Source: Ferranicluibacter quercicola
GTDB taxonomy: Bacteria > Pseudomonadota > Alphaproteobacteria > Rhizobiales > Rhizobiaceae
Reading direction: 5' to 3'
DNA: 64,000 nucleotides
Assembly (NCBI RefSeq): GCF_021168455.1
Contig: NZ_JAJOZR010000001.1
Location: forward strand, 248,001-312,000
In this document: positions 43,605 through 52,240 of the stretch, one piece after another
Layout: each line of letters begins with the position of its first letter
How positions within the stretch are numbered: the first letter of the stretch is position 1
Made by a program: the position numbers and the translations under genes
The notes under the pieces: model-generated
What the model saw: the letters and a program-made list of their open reading frames with translations, nothing else
Told to the model about the DNA's origin: nothing
Database searches by the model: none

Positions 43605-44762
43605 TCAGAGCGGCGAATGCAGGAAGGCCGGGACGGGAGCGTTCTCGGCCGTCTTCGCTCTGAAAAGCGCTGCCGTATCCAGCGCTTCGCGAATGGTCAC
43701 ATCCATGTCGAGATAACGATAGGTGCCGAGGCGGCCGACGAAGGTGACGGCGGTTTCCGCCTCGGCGCGCGCGACGTAGGACGCCAGCAGCTGCTTCTCC
43801 TCGACCAGCCGGATGGGATAGAACGGCACGTCGTCTTCGCCGCAGAGGCGGGAGAATTCGCGGTAGCAGACCGATCCGGCCACGCTTTCCCATGGCGAGA
43901 AGTGCTTGTGCTCGGTGATGCGGGTGTAGGGAACGTCGGGATCGCCATAGTTCATCACAGCGCAGCCCTGATAATCGCCCTCATAGGTGAAGCGCTCGAA
44001 ATCGAGCGTGCGATATCCCAGCCGGCCGAATTCATAGTTGAAATAACCATCGAGCGGGCCGGAATAGAAGACGTGGTCGTAAGCGTCGTTCTGCGACTTG
44101 TCGAAGCGCGTGCCGAGATGGACGGTGATGCCGGGATGGTCGAGAATGCCTGCCACCATGTCGGTATAGCCGTTTTCGGGCATGCCCTGGAAACGATGGA
44201 AGAAGTAGTTGTCGTCATAGTTGAAGCGCACCGGCAGGCGCTTCAGGATGGAAGCCGGCAGCTGGGTGGGCGAGCAGCCCCACTGCTTTTCCGTGTAGCC
44301 CTTGAAGAAGGCCTCGTAGAGTTCGCGTCCGACGAAACGCAGCGCCTGCTCCTCGAACGTCTGGGGATCGGCGATGGTCTTGTCGGCCTTCTCCTCGATG
44401 AAGGCCCGGGCCTCGTCGGGCCGGAAGGTTTTGCCGAAGAACTGGTTGATCGTGTGCAGGTTGACCGGAAGCGAGAAGACCTGCGCGTCCACGGTCGTCT
44501 TCACGCGGTTCTTGTAGGGCATGAAGGTCTGGAAGCGGTTGACGTAGTTCCAGACCTCCTCGTCGTCCGTATGGAAGATGTGCGGACCGTAGACGTGGAC
44601 CATCACGCCGGTATCCACATCGCGCTCGCTGTAGCAATTGCCGGCGATATGCTCGCGGACGTCGAAAATCTCGACGCTATAGCCTGCGAGCGCCAGTTCG
44701 CGCCCGATGACGGCGCCCGAAAGGCCGGCGCCGACCACCGCGATTTTTCCGTTCCCGCCCAT
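43605..44762 (-). CDS. glf: UDP-galactopyranose mutase
   Basis: A 385-residue flavoenzyme converting UDP-galactopyranose to UDP-galactofuranose, the donor for galactofuranose-containing glycans. The FAD Rossmann motif is VVGAGLSGAVIGREL (residues 9-23). Hallmarks include GPHIFHTDDEEVWNYVN, the substrate region FFKGYTEKQWG, and RFNYDDNYFFHRFQGMPENGY. The Arg-containing C-terminal region GRLGTYRYLDMDVTI is intact. It is the last gene of a three-gene run (GT41 enzyme, glycosyltransferase, glf), 62 bases after the glycosyltransferase, which suggests that galactofuranose is used by a local transferase. Galactofuranose occurs in bacterial O-antigens and exopolysaccharides; a role on a protein glycan is possible here. 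Confidence 0.94.
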   Translation of the reverse strand: MGGNGKIAVVGAGLSGAVIGRELALAGYSVEIFDVREHIAGNCYSERDVDTGVMVHVYGPHIFHTDDEEVWNYVNRFQTFMPYKNRVKTTVDAQVFSLPVNLHTINQFFGKTFRPDEARAFIEEKADKTIADPQTFEEQALRFVGRELYEAFFKGYTEKQWGCSPTQLPASILKRLPVRFNYDDNYFFHRFQGMPENGYTDMVAGILDHPGITVHLGTRFDKSQNDAYDHVFYSGPLDGYFNYEFGRLGYRTLDFERFTYEGDYQGCAVMNYGDPDVPYTRITEHKHFSPWESVAGSVCYREFSRLCGEDDVPFYPIRLVEEKQLLASYVARAEAETAVTFVGRLGTYRYLDMDVTIREALDTAALFRAKTAENAPVPAFLHSPL

Positions 44763-44824
44763 GTCGCTTCCTCGTCTTTTATCGTTTTTGACCCATGCCG
44801 GTCCGGCATGGATATGTCGTCACG

Positions 44825-46081
44825 TCAGGCGGCTGCAAGGTTCGAGCGCATCAGCGCATCGTAACCGTCGATCAGCCGGTCGAGCGCCAGGCCGTCTTCC
44901 TGTGGCCCGAAGCTCAGATGGCTCACTGTAAAGTCGGAATAGATCGCCGTGGGGCGGTTCAGGTAGTTGGGCAGATCGACCGTCAGGGCATATTCGTCGT
45001 CGCACTTCGGCAGCGCCATGTGGACGAGGTCCTTGCCGAGCCATGCGATGAAGTTGATCGACTGGCGTTCGTGCCAGTCGATGACGGGGCTCGGCAGCGG
45101 CAGAGATTTCTCCGCCTTGTTGAGGAAATACTCGTGAAGCTGCGTGGCGCGCTCGGCGCTCTGCCACAGGGTGCCGCCGAAGCCGCCCGGCGGGCGCTCG
45201 AACTGGCCGAGCGTGGCGGGCAAGGAGCCGGCCTCCTGCTGCCAGTAGGCGCAGACGCCATTGTTGACGACATTCGCCGAGACGATGAAGTAATGGGGAT
45301 TGTCGCGGCGAAAGGCGATGAAGTTGCTGAGATTGTCGAGGTCGAGATAGACGACGTCGTCGTCGCATTTCAGGAACACGGCGTCCGAAAACGCGCTGAG
45401 GCGCTTGGTGTAATAGCTGTAGGCCTGCCAGTAGGGCGCGATCTCGTTCTCGTTGCCGACATAGCGGCGAACCGGGCTCTGGACGTCGCAGAGCTCGAGG
45501 TCCGAGCCCCAGCCGCCGCGAACCATGATCGACGCGCCGCCCGGCAGCTGGATGTCGGGCCACGTGCCCACCATCACGCCGTTGACGTGCAGGGTCGGAA
45601 CGTCGGCGGCATCGAGGCTGAGAACGACGTGGTTGGCAAGCCCCGGCGACAGGATACCGGGGGTCGAGCGGGTCCAGATCAGCGGATGCGTTTCGCGCGC
45701 GAAGCTGGTCAGGTCGCCCTTGGTGATGCGGCGGAGAGCGGAGTGGGTGTTGTTCCAGCCGCCGATAACGAGTTCGTAGGCATCGCTTGACGGATCGTTC
45801 GGAATGATCGCGATATGCAGGTCGCTATGGATCTTCGCCGTGGTGCGGAACGACGAGAGACGGCTGAGCGAACCCTTGTTCTGGTAGGAAGCGTTCGGAC
45901 CCATGAAGCGGACGGGGCCGAATTCTTTCGTCACCCAGGCGCGATCCTCGGCCGAACGGGTGAAATCCCAGATATGCCATTCGTCGATGATCCCGGCTTC
46001 CATGGCCTTGCGGATATACTGGGTAAGGATTTCCATCCGCTGCTGGCGGCCGGCAAAAGTGACCAAAATCACGGGGTTCAT
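44825..46081 (-). CDS. GT-A-like glycosyltransferase with inserted FAMeT-like domain
   Basis: This 418-residue protein starts as a nucleotide-sugar-binding fold (VILVTFAGRQQRMEILTQYI) and resumes after residue 210 with FLKCDDDVVYLDLDN, whose Asp 240-242 look like the metal/UDP-binding DxD motif. Between them, about residues 80-200, sits a beta-rich insert with YELVIGGWNNTHSALRRI and a closing GGWGSDLELCDV, resembling the farnesoic acid O-methyltransferase (Methyltransf_FA) domain, a jelly-roll found in animals and some bacteria. I infer that the insert binds sugar and positions the acceptor. It lacks signal and membrane segments, so it acts in the cytoplasm. Its neighbours are a GT41 enzyme (113 bases upstream) and glf. 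Donor and acceptor are unknown; UDP-galactofuranose is a candidate. Confidence 0.7.
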   Translation of the reverse strand: MNPVILVTFAGRQQRMEILTQYIRKAMEAGIIDEWHIWDFTRSAEDRAWVTKEFGPVRFMGPNASYQNKGSLSRLSSFRTTAKIHSDLHIAIIPNDPSSDAYELVIGGWNNTHSALRRITKGDLTSFARETHPLIWTRSTPGILSPGLANHVVLSLDAADVPTLHVNGVMVGTWPDIQLPGGASIMVRGGWGSDLELCDVQSPVRRYVGNENEIAPYWQAYSYYTKRLSAFSDAVFLKCDDDVVYLDLDNLSNFIAFRRDNPHYFIVSANVVNNGVCAYWQQEAGSLPATLGQFERPPGGFGGTLWQSAERATQLHEYFLNKAEKSLPLPSPVIDWHERQSINFIAWLGKDLVHMALPKCDDEYALTVDLPNYLNRPTAIYSDFTVSHLSFGPQEDGLALDRLIDGYDALMRSNLAAA

Positions 46082-46194
46082 ATCGTCCTGCCCTCTCGTC
46101 GATGTCGTCGTTCGTCTGGTTGCGACGCAGCGCCCCGAAGACCTGCTCCGATCGCCTGCGTTTGAGCGCGTTTGCCCCCCGGCAGCGCGCCGGA

Positions 46195-48243
46195 TCAGTC
46201 GATATTGGTCCAGAAGCGCGTGTCCTTCGCGATCGGCGCATAGGCATGCCGCTGCGCGAGTTCCTGGCGATAGCGCTCGCGGTAGCTCGCATCCGTCTCG
46301 AACTCGACCGGATCTGACAGGAAATCGACGCCGACCTCGTAATAGATGTCGAGATTGTCGAGGCGCGGCACGGGAATCTCGCCGCGCTCGCCTTCGCCTT
46401 GCATCTGCCAGTAGAGCTCCTCGAGACGGCGCACGAGGGCCGGGATGTCGCGCAGCGCGCAGGTCTCCCGCTGCGCCTGCAGCGACTGGCGCACCGCCAG
46501 CAGGCTCTCGGGATTGCGGGCGTATGCGATGGCCTTGGCGACATAGGCATCCGGCGTTTCGCAGATCATCTCCGGAATGCCGGCGGCCGACAGAATGCTG
46601 CTGCAGAAGCGGGACGCAAAGCCCTTGCCGCGCAGCGTGAGGACGGGCAGGCCCATGGTGACGGCGTCGGCGGCGGTCGAATGCGCGCCATAGGGGAACG
46701 TATCGAGGAAGAGATCCGCCACGCCGATGCGCGCGAGGTGGAAGGCGTTGGGAGCCTTGGGTGCGAAGATCAGGCGATCCGGCTCGACGCCATGGTCGGT
46801 CGCCAGCTGACGAAGCCGCTCGTTGACGGGCTCCGACGCGGCGAGCAGCCAGAGCACGCTGCCGGGCACGGCGGCCAGGATGGCCATCCAGCGCGAGAAG
46901 CAGGCTGCGGTGGTCTTCTGCGAGCCGTTGAAGCAGGCGAAGACGAAGGCATCGTCCGGCAGTCCGGCCGCCTCGCGTGTCGGCCCGGCCGCGATCTTGC
47001 GCTTCCGGTCGACCGGCTGGTTGCAGGGAATGCGCAGGACCTTTTCGGTGTAGTAAAGCTCGTTTTCCGGCGGAATGATCTGCGCGTCGGCGATGATGTA
47101 CTGATGGACAGGGCTCGCCATCGTTCCCGGATAGCCGCAGAAGTTCACGATCACCGGCGCCGGGCGGTAGGCGAAGATCTTGGTGCGCGCATGCTTCGTA
47201 TAGCCGTTGACGTCGACGAGGATGTCGATCCCGTCGGCAAGGATCTGCCTGGCGGCATCGAGGTCGCTGAGTGCGGCAATATCGTGCCAGTGATCGACGG
47301 CCGTCCGGATACGGGTCTGGGTCGCGTCGTCCGTGCGCGCTTCGCCGCAATAGTAGGCGAAGACCTCGACGCGCGTCTTGTCGTGCAGTTCCAGCACTTC
47401 GCTGAGCGCGAAGCCGACGGCGTGGTCGCGCAGGTCGGAAGACACATAGCCGATCCGCAGGCGTTCCGTCGTGCCGGTCTTCCTGGCGGGGGCCGGGCGC
47501 AGAATGTCGCGGGCATTGATCCGGCCGACGAGGTGCTGGTTGTAGCGATAGGCCTTCGCCATCTGGAACATGGGATCGTCCGTGTAGCAGGCGAGGGGCA
47601 GCGGCGAGAAGGCTTCCAGCAGCTGTCGGCTCGTGACGTATTCCGACGCGGTGATGATCGGCCACTTGCACTGGTGCTGGCGCGTCGACAGCCAATGCTG
47701 TGCCGCCTCGGTGCGGTCCGGACGTAGCTCGATCGCCTGCCACAGGATCGCTTCGGCATCCGCGAGCAGGCCGACACTCTCCATGACGCGGCCGATATGC
47801 TGGAGCGCCATCAGGCGATAGCCGATTTTCTCCGGCGTGATATCCTGCGTCGCGGCGACATATTGCTGCCATTGCTGCACGGCCTGCGCATTCAGGCCGC
47901 TGTCCTCGAACGTCCGGCCGAGATTGATGCGCGCCTGGCCCATCTGCGGCGAGATCTTGAGGCTGGCCTGAAGCGCGTTGATGGCGCCGGGCATGTCGTC
48001 CAGGCCGCGCAGGGTCACCGAATAGTTGAAGTAGGCGAGATGCAGGACGGGGCTGTTGTCGTTGAACGCGATCCACGTGCTGTAGAGCTTCGCGGCCGCG
48101 GCCTTCTGCTGGCTCGTGTTCAGCTCTTCGGCGATCTGGAACAGCTCCAGAAGAGAGAGTTGTTGTTGGCGGGCACGTTCCAGCGCGGCGGCAAGCATCG
48201 ATTGGTGTGCCGAGGCAAAGGTATTATGAATAACCATGGACAT
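46195..48243 (-). CDS. TPR-GT41 O-linked glycosyltransferase (OGT/SPINDLY-like)
   Basis: A 682-residue protein: TPR-like helices at residues 30-200 (for example PGAINALQASLKISPQMGQARINLG), then a two-lobed GT41 catalytic region. The residues that bind UDP-sugar and activate the acceptor in human OGT appear to be conserved: His 274 in GYVSSDLRDHAVG (OGT His498), Lys 443 in FNGSQKTTAA (OGT Lys842) and His 521 in FPYGAHSTAAD (OGT His920). The inter-lobe motif VNGYTKHARTKIFAYRPAP also matches. The enzyme should transfer a sugar to Ser/Thr of cytoplasmic proteins, or to Asn as in HMW1C relatives. It heads an operon with a second transferase and glf, between two Ser/Thr-rich repeat proteins that are natural acceptor candidates. 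The start is uncertain (GTG 48246, ATG 48243 or 48237). Confidence 0.88.
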   Translation of the reverse strand: MSMVIHNTFASAHQSMLAAALERARQQQLSLLELFQIAEELNTSQQKAAAAKLYSTWIAFNDNSPVLHLAYFNYSVTLRGLDDMPGAINALQASLKISPQMGQARINLGRTFEDSGLNAQAVQQWQQYVAATQDITPEKIGYRLMALQHIGRVMESVGLLADAEAILWQAIELRPDRTEAAQHWLSTRQHQCKWPIITASEYVTSRQLLEAFSPLPLACYTDDPMFQMAKAYRYNQHLVGRINARDILRPAPARKTGTTERLRIGYVSSDLRDHAVGFALSEVLELHDKTRVEVFAYYCGEARTDDATQTRIRTAVDHWHDIAALSDLDAARQILADGIDILVDVNGYTKHARTKIFAYRPAPVIVNFCGYPGTMASPVHQYIIADAQIIPPENELYYTEKVLRIPCNQPVDRKRKIAAGPTREAAGLPDDAFVFACFNGSQKTTAACFSRWMAILAAVPGSVLWLLAASEPVNERLRQLATDHGVEPDRLIFAPKAPNAFHLARIGVADLFLDTFPYGAHSTAADAVTMGLPVLTLRGKGFASRFCSSILSAAGIPEMICETPDAYVAKAIAYARNPESLLAVRQSLQAQRETCALRDIPALVRRLEELYWQMQGEGERGEIPVPRLDNLDIYYEVGVDFLSDPVEFETDASYRERYRQELAQRHAYAPIAKDTRFWTNID

Positions 48244-48872
48244 CACATTGATCGTGGGCCTGACGGCCGCATTGGAGAGACGGTACGACCTCGACCCTTA
48301 GTGGTGTTGCCTTGCCTTGAGCTTGCGGCCGCAGTGCACCACGGCAAGCAAACAGCTTAACCATCCCGATGTTCTTGCGCGCCGGCCCCGTTGCGGGGCA
48401 CGGATCTCTCTCGATGCGAAAAGCGCCACCTCCGCACAAGTTATCCAATGTAGGGAGGGAGCGGAGGCCTAGAGTATTTCTTAAGGTTGCGTTTTAACCG
48501 AAAATTAGAAGGTGGCGCGATACAAATCATGACGTGGACAGATCGGTATCCCCTTGAGCGGGATACGGGGGCGTCCGCAGGGGACTTCACAGACTTCGAA
48601 TTTATTCATACATCCAGGTGTGGGAAGCAGGGTCTTTAACTCTGCATGCATGATGCCGCCCCCACGTCAGGCTCTCGTGAGCCATGTTCCAGATATTCTT
48701 TCCGCTCGAATGAGCGCCACCCTGTGCCTTGCCCGATGGAGCAGGCAGCAGCCATGGCGATCGTTTGAAGATGCCCGGCGCATCATAGGCTCTGTGACGC
48801 GAGGCTACGCCTTCCGCCGCAAGCATCGGAGAGGAAAGAATATTAATCCTTGAACGATGAAGGCGCGCACCC
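48244..48872. promoter_or_regulatory. Divergent control region between the GT41 and repeat-protein genes
   Basis: These 629 bases hold no convincing gene. They contain an AT-rich patch (48475-48510) unusual for this genome and an inverted repeat GTATCCC-N7-GGGATAC centred near 48556 (GTATCCC at 48546-48552, GGGATAC at 48560-48566). The long spacing before the repeat gene suggests an extended leader or several regulator sites. Confidence 0.35.
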
Positions 48873-51080
48873 ATGACCTCGATTGTATCTTCTCTCAGCG
48901 TTAAACAGATCCAGTCTCTCAACACCTCCACGATCGCGTCGTTCACGACCAGCGATGTGAGTGCACTGACCTCGCTGCAGATCGCAGCATTCTCCTCGCA
49001 ACAGATTGCCGCCTTCAACACGGAAGACCTGGCAGCGTTCAACTCGACACAGCTTCGCGCGTTTTCCGCTGCAGCCGTAACGGGCCTGACGGCCGGGCAG
49101 CTTGCAGTGCTCGACAGCAGCAAGCTCTCCGCGCTGGTATCCAGCCAGGTTGCATCGCTGACCTCCGCTCAGGTCGCTGCACTTTCATCCGGCCAGCTCG
49201 ACGGCCTGACGACCATCCAGCTCGGTGCGCTCAGCTCGGGTGCGCTCGCAGGCTTTGCGACCGAAGACATGGCGACCATCTCGTCGTCCGAAATTTCCGC
49301 GCTCAACGCCAAGGCGGTCGCCAGCCTGTCGACGGCGAACTTCGCGGTCCTCACCTCCACCCAGCTCGGTGGTCTGACGACGGCCCAGGCCGGTGCCCTT
49401 TCGACGGCGCAGATCAAGGTGCTCTCGACCGCCCAGATCGACGGTCTGACGACGGCCCAGATCGGCGCTTTGAGCTCCGCTCAGATCGGTGCTCTTTCCA
49501 CGGACGGCCTTGCCTCGCTCTCGACCGAACAGGTCGCAGCGCTCAGCTCGGCCGCCATCGGAGCTCTGTCGTCTGCCCAGCTCGGTGCGCTCAGCACCGC
49601 GCAGCTCGATGCCTTCAGCACCAAGCAGCTGGCGGCCCTGTCGTCCGCAGCCGTTGCCGGCCTTGATACCGCCGACATCGCGACGATCTCCTCGACGGAC
49701 ATCGCTGCCCTCAGCGCCAAGGTGGTCGCCAGCCTGTCCACGGCAAACGTCGCCGCTCTGACCTCCACCCAGCTCGGTGGCCTGACGACGGCCCAGACCG
49801 GTGCGCTCTCCACGGCGCAGATCAAGACGCTCTCGACCGCCCAGATCGACGGTCTGACGACGGCCCAGGTCGGCGTCCTGACCTCGGCGCAGGTCGGTGC
49901 CCTCACCACGGATGGCCTTGCCTCGCTCTCGACCGAACAGGTCGCAGCGCTCAGCTCGGCTGCCATCGGCGCTCTGTCGTCTGCCCAGCTCGGTGCGCTC
50001 AGCACCGCGCAGCTCGACGCCTTCAGCACCAAGCAGCTGGCGGCCCTGTCGTCCGCAGCCGTTGCCGGCCTTGATACCGCCGACATCGCGACGATCTCCT
50101 CGACGGACATCGCTGCCCTCAGCGCCAAGGTCGTCGCCAGCCTGTCCACGGCAAACGTCGCCGCCCTGACCTCCACCCAGCTCGGTGGTCTGACGACGGC
50201 CCAGGCCGGTGCCCTTTCGACGGCGCAGATCAAGGTGCTTTCGACCGCCCAGATCGACGGTCTGACGACGGCCCAGGTCGGCGTGCTGACCTCGGCGCAG
50301 GTGGGTGCCCTGACCACGGATGGCCTTGCCTCGCTCTCGACCGAACAGGTCGCAGCGCTCAGCTCGGCTGCCATCGGCGCTCTGTCGTCTGCCCAGCTCG
50401 GTGCGCTCAGCACCGCGCAGCTCGACGCCTTCAGCACCAAGCAGCTGGCGGCCCTGTCGTCCGCAGCCGTTGCCGGCCTCGACACCGCTGACATCGCGAC
50501 GATCTCCTCGACGGAAATCGCTGCCCTCAGCGCCAAGGTGGTCGCCAGCCTGTCCACGGCAAACGTCGCCGCTCTGACCTCCACCCAGCTCGGTGCACTG
50601 ACGACGGCCCAGGCCGGTGCGCTCTCCACGGCGCAGATCAAGGTGCTCTCGACCGCCCAGATCGACGGTCTGACGACCGCGCAGACCGGCGCCCTGAGCT
50701 CGGCACAGGTCGGTGCTCTCACCACGGAGGGTGTGGCTTCGCTCTCGACCTCGCAGGTCTCGGCCTTGAGCACGGCAGCCGTCGCCGCACTCTCGACCGC
50801 CCAGCTGGATGCCATGTCGTCGGATCAGATCGGCGCCCTGACCTCCACCCAGGTTGCAGCGCTTGGCTCGGCAGCGATTGCCGCCCTGTCTTCGCAGGAT
50901 CTCCTGGCCTTCTCGACGGGTGACATCGCCGCCATCAACGTCAAGGCGCTCGCAGGCCTCTCGACGGCGGATATCGGCAGCCTGACAACCGCACAGCAGG
51001 TGGCCTTCACCTCGACCCAGATCGCTGCGTTCAACACCGAGCAGACGAACGCGATCATTCTGGCCTACCAGTCGATCTAA
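48873..51080 (+). CDS. Second Ser/Thr-rich octapeptide-repeat protein
   Basis: A 735-residue paralogue of the giant protein, built of about 90 units of the same consensus L-[ST]-[ST]-x-[QDE]-[IVL]-x-[AG]. The N-terminus (MTSIVSSLSVKQIQSL) aligns with that of the giant protein (MTTIASGLSVTQIRSM), so both begin repeating by residue 8. Its middle consists of 136-residue blocks (17 units each) repeated three times almost exactly plus one diverged copy. There is no signal peptide, membrane segment or Ser-rich tail; it ends TQIAAFNTEQTNAIILAYQSI. It is divergent from the GT41-glycosyltransferase-glf operon and probably shares its control region. It is a likely acceptor for the local O-glycosyltransferase and perhaps a structural partner of the giant protein; both are inference. 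Confidence 0.87.
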   Translation: MTSIVSSLSVKQIQSLNTSTIASFTTSDVSALTSLQIAAFSSQQIAAFNTEDLAAFNSTQLRAFSAAAVTGLTAGQLAVLDSSKLSALVSSQVASLTSAQVAALSSGQLDGLTTIQLGALSSGALAGFATEDMATISSSEISALNAKAVASLSTANFAVLTSTQLGGLTTAQAGALSTAQIKVLSTAQIDGLTTAQIGALSSAQIGALSTDGLASLSTEQVAALSSAAIGALSSAQLGALSTAQLDAFSTKQLAALSSAAVAGLDTADIATISSTDIAALSAKVVASLSTANVAALTSTQLGGLTTAQTGALSTAQIKTLSTAQIDGLTTAQVGVLTSAQVGALTTDGLASLSTEQVAALSSAAIGALSSAQLGALSTAQLDAFSTKQLAALSSAAVAGLDTADIATISSTDIAALSAKVVASLSTANVAALTSTQLGGLTTAQAGALSTAQIKVLSTAQIDGLTTAQVGVLTSAQVGALTTDGLASLSTEQVAALSSAAIGALSSAQLGALSTAQLDAFSTKQLAALSSAAVAGLDTADIATISSTEIAALSAKVVASLSTANVAALTSTQLGALTTAQAGALSTAQIKVLSTAQIDGLTTAQTGALSSAQVGALTTEGVASLSTSQVSALSTAAVAALSTAQLDAMSSDQIGALTSTQVAALGSAAIAALSSQDLLAFSTGDIAAINVKALAGLSTADIGSLTTAQQVAFTSTQIAAFNTEQTNAIILAYQSI
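49506..50729 (+). repeat. Three near-identical 408-bp tandem repeats within the octapeptide gene
   Basis: Units run 49506-49913, 49914-50321 and 50322-50729. Landmarks such as GGCCTTGCCTCGCTCTCGAC recur exactly 408 bases apart, and the copies differ at scattered single bases. A fourth, diverged copy precedes them from about 49100. As 408 bp is 17 octapeptides, copy number can change without shifting the frame. Confidence 0.93.
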
Positions 51081-51085
51081 GACAC

Positions 51086-51168
51086 CCACCGCCATCGGGC
51101 CTGTCCCGGATGGCGGTGGCCCTTGATATCGAGAACTCGCCGGCCGACGCATACGCGTCGGCCGGCGA
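51086..51168. terminator. Pair of hairpins forming a bidirectional terminator
   Basis: Hairpin 1 pairs 51086-51096 with 51109-51119 (11 bp perfect). Hairpin 2 pairs 51137-51150 with 51155-51168 (14 bp perfect, loop ATAC). They fill the gap between the convergent repeat-protein gene (stop 51080) and sugar permease gene (stop 51182), and should stop transcripts from both sides. Confidence 0.7.
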
Positions 51169-51181
51169 ATTTCGTTCTGGA

Positions 51182-52240
51182 TTACGCCCGGTTTCTCGCG
51201 ACACCGTAGGTCAGCGCCAGCGCTCCGACGAGCACGGCGCCCTTGATGAAGTCCTGGGTGTAGTAGGGGGCGTTCAGCATGGTCAGCCCGTTCAGCAGCA
51301 CGCCGACGAACACGGCACCGATGATGGTGCCAAAGACATTCGGACGCCGCAGGCCTAGCACGGCAAAGCCGATCAGCGACGCGGCGACCGAATCCATGAG
51401 AAGGGATGCCCCCGAGGAAACATCGCCACGGCCGACGCGGGCCGCGACAATGATGCCGCCGACGGAGGCCAGGGCGCCGGAGAGACCATAGGCGATGATC
51501 TTGATGCGGGCGGTGTTCGCGCCTGCGAGCCGCGCAGCGATCTCGTTGCCGCCCGTGGCGAAGAGAACGCGGCCGAAGCGGGTCTTTTCGGTGAGAACGA
51601 AGAGCACGACGGCAAAAGCCGCCATGAGAACCACGGGAACGGGGATGGTTCCCCAGAGGCTGGACCGGCCGATCAGCAGGAAGGCCGGATCGACCCTTCC
51701 TGTGGCCGTCGTGCCGTCCGGCAGGATGAGGCCGGCCGAGATCGAGCGACCCGCGGTCGGGATCAGTTGCAAGCCCGTGAGAAGGAACATCGTCGAAAGC
51801 GTGGCGAGCAGATCGGGCACCCCCAGGCGGACGATGAGCAGCGCGTTGAACAAGCCGACGAGGGCGCCGAAGGCGATCACGAGCAGCACCGTTTCCGTCG
51901 CATCGAGGCCGAGCACGATCATCGCATAGCTCGCGGCCATGACGCTGGAGGCCGCGACGGCGCCGACCGACAGGTCGAAACCGCCGATGGCAAGCGTCAC
52001 GGTCACCCCCGCACCGATGATGGCGACGACGGAAACGCCTTGCAGGATGCTCATCAGGTTTCCGACCGTCAGAAAGGCTGGCTGCGCGAAGGCAAAGACG
52101 ACCAGCAGGCCGGCGAGCAACAGGAAGACGGCGCTGGTGCGGACCGCCTCGCGGATGGCATCCCATCCGGGACGGCGGGACGAGGCAGCCCCGTGCGGAT
52201 CGAGGGGAGGGGCGGCGTGTGCGGTGTCCTGCGAGGTCAT
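51182..52240 (-). CDS. Ribose-type sugar ABC transporter permease
   Basis: A 352-residue inner-membrane permease of the BPD_transp_2 family. About ten hydrophobic segments follow a 35-residue cytoplasmic N-terminus. It shows GGFDLSVGAVAASS near residue 90, the coupling loop GGNEIAARLAGANTARIK, and SVAASLIGFAVLGLRRPN. The start overlaps the stop of the ATPase gene (ATGA), giving coupled translation. The system is distinct in sequence from the one at 3075-7353, and no sugar-metabolism gene adjoins it, so the substrate is unknown. Confidence 0.92.
   Translation of the reverse strand: MTSQDTAHAAPPLDPHGAASSRRPGWDAIREAVRTSAVFLLLAGLLVVFAFAQPAFLTVGNLMSILQGVSVVAIIGAGVTVTLAIGGFDLSVGAVAASSVMAASYAMIVLGLDATETVLLVIAFGALVGLFNALLIVRLGVPDLLATLSTMFLLTGLQLIPTAGRSISAGLILPDGTTATGRVDPAFLLIGRSSLWGTIPVPVVLMAAFAVVLFVLTEKTRFGRVLFATGGNEIAARLAGANTARIKIIAYGLSGALASVGGIIVAARVGRGDVSSGASLLMDSVAASLIGFAVLGLRRPNVFGTIIGAVFVGVLLNGLTMLNAPYYTQDFIKGAVLVGALALTYGVARNRA

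Noticed and set aside
49100..50730. Tandem repeats as a CRISPR array
   Set aside because: The units are 408 bp, contiguous, in coding frame and without unique spacers; there are no cas genes.
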